From positions 1 to 8,280 of the forward strand of contig CALEIW010000154.1 of assembly GCA_937876055.1 (NCBI GenBank): a stretch of DNA of 8,280 nucleotides, given 5' to 3'. Under the pieces are notes generated by a model. The model was not told where the DNA came from, made no database searches, and saw only the letters and a program-made list of their open reading frames with translations. Shown here in pieces: positions 1-3,800 of the stretch (positions are counted from its first letter, which is position 1; each line of letters starts with the position of its first letter). The stretch comes from an uncultured euryarchaeote (lineage in GTDB: Archaea; Thermoplasmatota; Poseidoniia; Poseidoniales; Thalassarchaeaceae). The position numbers were made by a program, and so were the translations under genes.

Positions 1-687
1 CATGACTAATCCAATAGGGTGAAAATCTCCAGAACCTAGGAATATGTAGTGACCAATCGAGGGGTCATCTCCAGAGTAATTGCAACCTAGAACTTGTCCA
101 GGGAAGGTCAGACGCGCGCCTCCGGTAGGAATCTCCACCTGAAATCCAGCATTCTCAAAACGCTCTTTGTACTCTTCAAGAAGGTGAAGGTGTTGAATCG
201 AGCCTACCAGTCCTAATTTGGTACCGGACAAAGGAGCGACTCTACCTACTGCATCGAGGAATCGGTCTTTTGCTTCATCCTCGCTGAGGTCGAAAGGAGT
301 TGATGCCTCAGCCAGCCTGGCTTCTGCGATTGCTTTGTGTCGAGCCAAGATAGGAATAACCGGATCAATTTCAGGGTCTCCATCGTAAGTTACAGGAATG
401 AAATGAGTCGGCATTCCTGAGTCGATATTCATTGCACTGTGACCCATATGTGCGACCAATTCAACGCCCATCATGCGCATTTTATCATGTACTAAATCAC
501 ATGCTCCATAGCAAGGGTCTGCGGCCAAGACGACCTTTGCTTCTGAGTCCTCTTCAATCGAGTCCATCATCTCGAGAGCCTGCATTTTCAGACCCTCTGG
601 AACTTGCAACGCCACCAAGCGATGGTCGTTGTCTTTGATCCGCTCGACTAGATCGTCGAGCTGAAAGTCATGACGCTCCATGTCCAT
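1..687 (-). CDS. dph2: Diphthamide biosynthesis enzyme Dph2 (2-(3-amino-3-carboxypropyl)histidine synthase), N-terminal part, cut by window edge
   Basis: The frame is open for 229 codons from ATG 685-687 to the left edge, so the C-terminal part is missing. Family knowledge: archaeal Dph2 is a homodimeric [4Fe-4S] enzyme that cleaves S-adenosylmethionine to a 3-amino-3-carboxypropyl radical and attaches that group to a histidine of elongation factor 2, the first step of diphthamide synthesis. Seen here: an early QVPEGLK segment (residues 28-34), then ADPCYGACDL (56-65) with the first cluster cysteine at C59, and GQVLGCNYS (197-205) with the second at C202. The third conserved cysteine would lie outside the window. 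A second in-frame ATG lies two codons downstream (679-681), and no strong ribosome site separates the two. It is the last gene visible in the rpl10e-hpt-dph2 run, 25 bases after hpt. No frameshift or odd codon use seen. The family call is secure; archaeal Dph2, rather than eukaryotic Dph1, follows from the context. Confidence 0.93.
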   Translation of the reverse strand, partial: MDMERHDFQLDDLVERIKDNDHRLVALQVPEGLKMQALEMMDSIEEDSEAKVVLAADPCYGACDLVHDKMRMMGVELVAHMGHSAMNIDSGMPTHFIPVTYDGDPEIDPVIPILARHKAIAEARLAEASTPFDLSEDEAKDRFLDAVGRVAPLSGTKLGLVGSIQHLHLLEEYKERFENAGFQVEIPTGGARLTFPGQVLGCNYSGDDPSIGHYIFLGSGDFHPIGLVM

Positions 688-712
688 GATAATCAACTAT
701 CTACTCTTAATT

Positions 713-1291
713 TCAACCGACTATCTCGACCTTTCCGTCGATGATATCTATTCTAGCAAGAGATCGAATCGGCCAATGTGGCTTCTCACGGTTCAATCTC
801 TCTCGCCCATCACCCTTTTCGATAGCGATGACAATATCCTGTAAGATAACTCCCATATCCTCTAGTTGTTGAATGAGAGGCTCAAGAGTTCCACCTGTAG
901 AAATCACGTCATCAACGATTACGATTCTTTCTCCAGCATTGATGTCGTTGATGTATACTGTGGATTGAGAGTAACCCGTTGCTACGTCAACACGAGTTTC
1001 GCCTTCCATCCCATACGAGCGCTTGCGGACAACCACCGTTGGCTTTCCAGTAGCATCTCCGACCGCTGCAAGAAGTGGCAACCCCATCGCTTCAACGCTA
1101 ACGATTAGGTCGACTTGAGACCAATCTACACTAGATACGATTAGGTCGCGTGTTGCCCGAAGAACATCGGGATCCATTCTTGGAATACCATCTGATATTG
1201 GGTGGATGAAGTAAGGGTATTCACCCTTCCAGATAATTGGCGCACCACGTAGCGATTCTTGTAGAACAGTTAGAGGATCTGCGGATCCCAT
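713..1291 (-). CDS. hpt: Archaeal hypoxanthine/guanine phosphoribosyltransferase
   Basis: A 192-residue type I phosphoribosyltransferase of the archaeal HGPRT subfamily, predicted to make IMP and GMP from hypoxanthine or guanine plus PRPP in cytosolic purine salvage. The PRPP-binding loop IVIVDDVISTGGT spans residues 123-135, with the acidic pair D127-D128. Other subfamily signatures are YFIHPISDGIP (27-37), VEAMGLPL (66-73) and VVRKRSYGMEGE (87-98). Length fits the family. The ATG at 1289-1291 follows the rpl10e stop by 12 bases. A TGAGG sequence overlapping that stop could act as a ribosome site, though its spacing of about 10 bases is long. The same fold includes adenine phosphoribosyltransferases and such genes are often labelled apt; the VRKRxYG and HPIxDGIP pattern favours the hypoxanthine/guanine group, but substrate choice cannot be proven from sequence. 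Co-transcription with rpl10e and dph2 is inferred from spacing. Confidence 0.92.
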   Translation of the reverse strand: MGSADPLTVLQESLRGAPIIWKGEYPYFIHPISDGIPRMDPDVLRATRDLIVSSVDWSQVDLIVSVEAMGLPLLAAVGDATGKPTVVVRKRSYGMEGETRVDVATGYSQSTVYINDINAGERIVIVDDVISTGGTLEPLIQQLEDMGVILQDIVIAIEKGDGRERLNREKPHWPIRSLARIDIIDGKVEIVG

Positions 1292-1303
1292 TTACGATCA
1301 GCC

Positions 1304-1849
1304 TCAAACTAATCCCATTTCACGAAGTTGCTCGTGACCTTTCTTGACTCGAATAGTGGTTGGGCTTGGGAACTTCATTCCAGCCTTTCGAAGGGAGTCT
1401 CGAGCAGCCAAATAATATTCAGGGCTTGTTTGAATCGAAATTATGACGTCGTTCTTCTTGACGCGCGCTGCAGTTCCGACATTCTTTCCGAAGGATAGGC
1501 GCATACCCTGCGATACCCTATCTGCTCCAGCGCCGGTAGCTTGCTTGTTCTCACGAAGAATGTTGTGAGGGTACTTGTGTACTCGAAGAGCATAGCCCAA
1601 TTCTCCAGAAGCTTCTCTGATAGTTGAGTTGGACACCATTCGAGCGGCCTCGAGTGCTGTGTGTCGGATTTGTACAGCATTATCTACGGTTAGTTCGATC
1701 ACTACCTCGAATCCTCCTGCTTCGGCTACCTTTCGGTTACCCATGTGATAGCGTAGAATTCGGTTATTTGGAACACCGCCAGTATACTCTCGGCGTGTGT
1801 ATGCCTGACCTTTGACCTGACGATACATCTTTGCTGGCTTGCGTGCCAT
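1304..1849 (-). CDS. rpl10e: 50S ribosomal protein L10e (uL16 family)
   Basis: A 181-residue large-subunit protein of the archaeal/eukaryotic L10e type, the counterpart of bacterial L16. In the ribosome this family sits by the central protuberance and supports tRNA placement near the peptidyl-transferase centre. Family signatures are visible: the start MARKPAKMYRQVKGQAYTRR, then EYTGGVPNNRI (22-32), GNRKVAEAGGFEV (37-49), the basic core LRVHKYPHNILRENK (88-102), GADRVSQGMRLSFGK (107-121) and a C-terminal ARDSLRKAGMKFPSP. Length is normal for archaea and differs from bacterial L16 (about 136-144 residues), which supports an archaeal source. The start is well supported: GAGGT lies 7 bases upstream. 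It is the first gene of a leftward run with hpt and dph2, preceded by a TATA-like box. No anomaly seen. Confidence 0.97.
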   Translation of the reverse strand: MARKPAKMYRQVKGQAYTRREYTGGVPNNRILRYHMGNRKVAEAGGFEVVIELTVDNAVQIRHTALEAARMVSNSTIREASGELGYALRVHKYPHNILRENKQATGAGADRVSQGMRLSFGKNVGTAARVKKNDVIISIQTSPEYYLAARDSLRKAGMKFPSPTTIRVKKGHEQLREMGLV

Positions 1850-1856
1850 ATCAACT

Positions 1857-1861
1857 ACCTC
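1857..1861 (-). promoter_or_regulatory. Ribosome binding site of rpl10e
   Basis: On the minus strand GAGGT stands 7 bases before the ATG at 1847-1849, an ordinary SD spacing. It supports the annotated L10e start. Confidence 0.65.
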
Positions 1862-1884
1862 GGGCTCGGCCGACCTACCCGCCG

Positions 1885-1892
1885 TATTTAAC
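1885..1892 (-). promoter_or_regulatory. TATA-box-like element upstream of rpl10e
   Basis: Read on the minus strand this is GTTAAATA, close to the archaeal TATA consensus (TTTAWATA). Archaeal transcription usually starts about 25 bases downstream, here near 1863, giving a leader of about 14 bases that just includes the SD sequence. The upstream flank is not purine rich, so no clear BRE is visible. Position and sequence fit; activity is inferred. Confidence 0.45.
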
Positions 1893-1901
1893 GATAGGTG
1901 C

Positions 1902-1916
1902 AGCCCCTACGGGGCT
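1902..1916. repeat. Short GC-rich inverted repeat between the EamA gene and rpl10e
   Basis: A perfect six-base stem AGCCCC/GGGGCT encloses a three-base TAC loop. It begins 11 bases after the stop of the EamA transporter gene and lies upstream of the TATA-like box of rpl10e, so it would be in the 3' end of the transporter transcript rather than in the rpl10e leader. There is no T-run after it on either strand, so a classic intrinsic terminator is not supported. It may protect a 3' end or mark a gene boundary. Confidence 0.4.
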
Positions 1917-1927
1917 AAGTAACTCGG

Positions 1928-2869
1928 TTAAGCCGTACTCAACCTCTCACTTTCACGCTGAACCATTCTAACACCCATAACAATTAGAATGAATCCGAGG
2001 AATAGAGTCCACCCTAACTTCTCATCAAGTAGCAAAACGCCACCTAGTACTCCGAAAACCGGCATTAAGAAGATGTATGAGGCGGCCGCAGTAGCACCAA
2101 GTTTCTCAACTCCAATAGCAAACCAATAGTAAGCTAAGACAGTGGAAATAGCAGCGAGATAAATGATAGCATACCAATCATTTTCGGTAGGCTCGGGGAT
2201 TCCGTATTGCCAAGTTTCCCAAGCCGCCAATGGCGTTAGTAGGACAGTTCCAATTAGAGAATACCATACAACAATTTCCAATGTTGTCGCTTCTTGCTCA
2301 CCATTTCTTTGTTCCATCATTCGCTTGGTGTTATTAGTGGTCATTGCCCAGCATAGAGCGGCCAAGAGAATCATAAAATCACCAAGAATTCTATCTTCAA
2401 ATGGGATATCAGTATTCGGACTCCATCCGGTAACTACAGCCACTCCAATGAAGCCACAGAATAGGCCGAGAAACATTCTGCGAGTTATTTGTTGGCCAAG
2501 CATAGGAGCGGCCAATAGTACTGTGAATACTGGATTGAAAGTAATAATCAACGAAGCATCACCAGCAGCAGTGAATCGCATTCCATTCATGAAAAATAAC
2601 TGATAACCCAGAACACCGGTTATCGCAATCAAAGTCAGCGTTCTCCATGTTTGTCGGCCAGAAGGAAGCCAATTGACTTGCTTTCCTTTCAGAGCACGGC
2701 CAGCAAACCAAGCATAGAACAAAACCATGGTTAGGACATAGCGAAGCCAAGCACCAGTCATTGGAGGTAATCCCAATGCCAGGATTCTACCGACTGACCA
2801 GGCCATTCCCCAAGAGAACACAACTAGGATCATTAGTCCGTGGACGCCAAGTTGTTTTCCATTACTCAT
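1928..2869 (-). CDS. EamA/DMT-superfamily transporter, ten predicted membrane helices
   Basis: A 313-residue integral membrane protein with two tandem EamA-type halves of five helices each, roughly residues 8-147 and 163-302. The first helix has the typical start LMILVVFSWGMAWSVGR (12-28). The first half contains RFTAAGDASLIITFNPVFTVLLA (residues 98-120), matching the conserved helix 3-4 region of drug/metabolite exporters. The second half ends VEKLGATAAASYIFLMPVFG then LLLDEKLGW, the usual last-hairpin pattern. A short basic tail is cytosolic by prediction. The family moves small metabolites such as amino acids or nucleotide-related compounds, commonly outward; the substrate cannot be read from sequence. 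It lies 52 bases downstream of the DUF2752 gene on the same strand, so the two could share a transcript. No SD sequence stands before the ATG, and the next in-frame methionine (residue 13) would remove part of helix 1, so this start is preferred. Confidence 0.9.
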   Translation of the reverse strand: MSNGKQLGVHGLMILVVFSWGMAWSVGRILALGLPPMTGAWLRYVLTMVLFYAWFAGRALKGKQVNWLPSGRQTWRTLTLIAITGVLGYQLFFMNGMRFTAAGDASLIITFNPVFTVLLAAPMLGQQITRRMFLGLFCGFIGVAVVTGWSPNTDIPFEDRILGDFMILLAALCWAMTTNNTKRMMEQRNGEQEATTLEIVVWYSLIGTVLLTPLAAWETWQYGIPEPTENDWYAIIYLAAISTVLAYYWFAIGVEKLGATAAASYIFLMPVFGVLGGVLLLDEKLGWTLFLGFILIVMGVRMVQRESERLSTA

Positions 2870-2921
2870 CTAAAGCGCCGAACCTGATGGTGAAGCCTCT
2901 AGGTCAAATACTGTCCTAAAG

Positions 2922-3323
2922 TCAAACCAGATGTCTGATAACCCGGTCCCAAGCCATCACTGCAAAGACAGCAATTGTAGAAATCAACCAAATATTGTAG
3001 GCTGGTTTTGGAACTTGAATTTCTTTTCCTTCGATAATTCTAGGGATAATTGAACGTAAAGAGAAGTAAACAAATGCAATGTAAACAAGAGGAGTTCCTA
3101 GATTAAAATCAATAGCGGCTTGATAGTCAATATGAGTCATAGCAACAAAGCCTCTTGTCATCCCACAAAACGGGCATTGATGGCCAGTCAAATGGTACCA
3201 AGGACATAGATTCAAACTGTCAACTTGACCATGTGGGAGAATGGCAGAAGTAATCAGGGCGCCAGATGCAATAACACCCTCAATATCTTCTTTTGATAAT
3301 GAAAATGGATTGAATTTAGGCAT
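2922..3323 (-). CDS. DUF2752-family small membrane protein
   Basis: A 133-residue protein recognised by the DUF2752 signature: CPWYHLTGHQCPFCGMTRGF (residues 40-59), that is, a Cys-Pro-x-x-x-x-x-Gly segment followed by CPxCGMTR, then a downstream DFNLGTPLVY (72-81) matching the family's short 'NP'-like segment before a helix. Cysteines 40, 50 and 53 resemble a metal-binding or redox cluster, but no function has been established for the family that I can state. Hydrophobic helices lie at about 76-92 and 110-126; a weaker one is at 14-30. It is divergent from a TM2-domain gene 89 bases away; small proteins of these two families are, as I recall, often neighbours in prokaryotic genomes. The start is the first ATG; no SD sequence precedes it. 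Function unknown. Confidence 0.82.
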   Translation of the reverse strand: MPKFNPFSLSKEDIEGVIASGALITSAILPHGQVDSLNLCPWYHLTGHQCPFCGMTRGFVAMTHIDYQAAIDFNLGTPLVYIAFVYFSLRSIIPRIIEGKEIQVPKPAYNIWLISTIAVFAVMAWDRVIRHLV

Positions 3324-3383
3324 ATTTCACACACTTCTTCAATAATGCCTATTGGCTTACAGTCAGCCGATGCCGGAGATTCA

Positions 3384-3394
3384 TTTAAATTTAA
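3384..3394 (+). promoter_or_regulatory. TATA-box-like palindrome driving the TM2 gene, possibly bidirectional
   Basis: The sequence TTTAAATTTAA is centred about 24-26 bases before the ATG at 3413. This is the normal archaeal TATA-to-start-of-transcription distance, so the transcript would begin at or next to the start codon. Ten of its bases (3385-3394) form a perfect palindrome, so the box reads identically on the minus strand. There it would lie about 60 bases upstream of the DUF2752 gene and give a leader of roughly 40 bases. Confidence 0.6.
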
Positions 3395-3412
3395 GACGGC
3401 GAAGCGCTAATT

Positions 3413-3634
3413 ATGGAAGAAGAATATTCTGACACAGACTGGACTACTTTGCTGATTGTTTCCATATTATTGGGTGCTCTCGGTGTTGACCGATTTATGA
3501 CTGGACATATCGGAATAGGTGTCGTAAAGTTGTTGACATTGGGCGGGTGCGGAGTTTTGGCACTTTATGACCTGATTATGATTGCAACTGGCAAGTTCCG
3601 TGACAGCGATGGTAGGCTAGTAGTCAACCAATGA
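3413..3634 (+). CDS. TM2-domain small membrane protein
   Basis: A 73-residue protein consisting of almost nothing but a TM2 domain. An acidic 10-residue N-terminus leads into a first helix (about 11-26), then the hallmark GVDRFMTGHIGIGVVKLLT (residues 24-42) with the D-R-F motif at 26-28, a glycine-rich turn GGCG, and a second helix (about 43-60) with an in-membrane aspartate, D53. TM2 proteins are a widespread family of two-helix membrane proteins without a settled molecular role in prokaryotes. No SD sequence lies before the ATG, but the TATA-like element is at the distance expected for a leaderless mRNA, which supports this start. The gene is divergent from the DUF2752 gene, and a string of hairpins follows its stop. 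The family call is firm and the function open. Confidence 0.85.
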   Translation: MEEEYSDTDWTTLLIVSILLGALGVDRFMTGHIGIGVVKLLTLGGCGVLALYDLIMIATGKFRDSDGRLVVNQ

Positions 3635-3641
3635 AACCATT

Positions 3642-3655
3642 AGTCTGACCAGACT
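3642..3655. repeat. Inverted repeat / hairpin 1 after the TM2 gene
   Basis: AGTCTG and CAGACT flank two bases. As RNA this folds as a five-base-pair stem with a four-base GACC loop. It starts 7 bases after the TM2 stop codon, with no T-run following. It is a weak hairpin on its own, notable because two more follow. Confidence 0.35.
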
Positions 3656-3672
3656 GAATACTTGCAAAAGCC

Positions 3673-3690
3673 ACTTAGCGAAAGCTAGGT
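3673..3690 (+). other. Predicted RNA hairpin 2 with GNRA tetraloop
   Basis: The arms ACTTAGC and GCTAGGT pair over seven positions (one T-G wobble) and enclose GAAA, a GNRA tetraloop closed by C-G. The loop is GNRA only when the plus strand is transcribed (the complement reads TTTC), hinting at function in plus-strand RNA, either the 3' end of the TM2 transcript or the 5' leader of mutS. Confidence 0.4.
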
Positions 3691-3702
3691 TCTAACAACA
3701 GC

Positions 3703-3728
3703 CAAACCCTTCCCTAAGGGAAGGTTTG
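3703..3728. repeat. Strong intergenic hairpin 3 upstream of mutS
   Basis: CCTTCCC (3708-3714) pairs with GGGAAGG (3718-3724) around TAA. Four further pairs, CAAA with TTTG, extend the stem past one bulged C at 3707, so the total stem is about 11 pairs. Only three T residues follow the GC-rich part, and these are themselves paired, so a U-tract-dependent archaeal terminator is not clear. The stretch 3635-3785 holds no convincing gene; its visible content is this hairpin and the two before it. Confidence 0.5.
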
Positions 3729-3787
3729 CACAGGATTGCTTATGCACCCTCCGCTCACAGCCATAGCCCACGCGCAGCGTAAGCGAT

Positions 3788-3793
3788 GGAGGG
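3788..3793 (+). promoter_or_regulatory. Ribosome binding site that favours the second mutS ATG
   Basis: GGAGGG is followed by 7 bases and then ATG at 3801. If the first in-frame ATG at 3786 were the start, this purine block would instead encode residues 2-3 of the protein. The spacing is textbook for 3801, and the first ATG has no comparable site before it. Confidence 0.65.
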
Positions 3794-3800
3794 ATTTGGT

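Noticed and set aside
2163..2603. A 146-codon open frame on the plus strand
   Set aside because: It lies fully antisense to the EamA transporter gene, has no recognisable domain and no promoter or ribosome site; it is a shadow of the membrane-protein coding bias.
3684..3703. A GGTTCTAAC stretch resembling the T-loop of a tRNA
   Set aside because: The flanking bases do not form the five-pair T stem, and no acceptor stem or anticodon arm can be built around it.
3703..3728. Reading the strong hairpin as a bacterial rho-independent terminator
   Set aside because: No unpaired T-run follows; the three Ts are paired in the stem extension. It also sits in an archaeal context where such terminators are not the norm.
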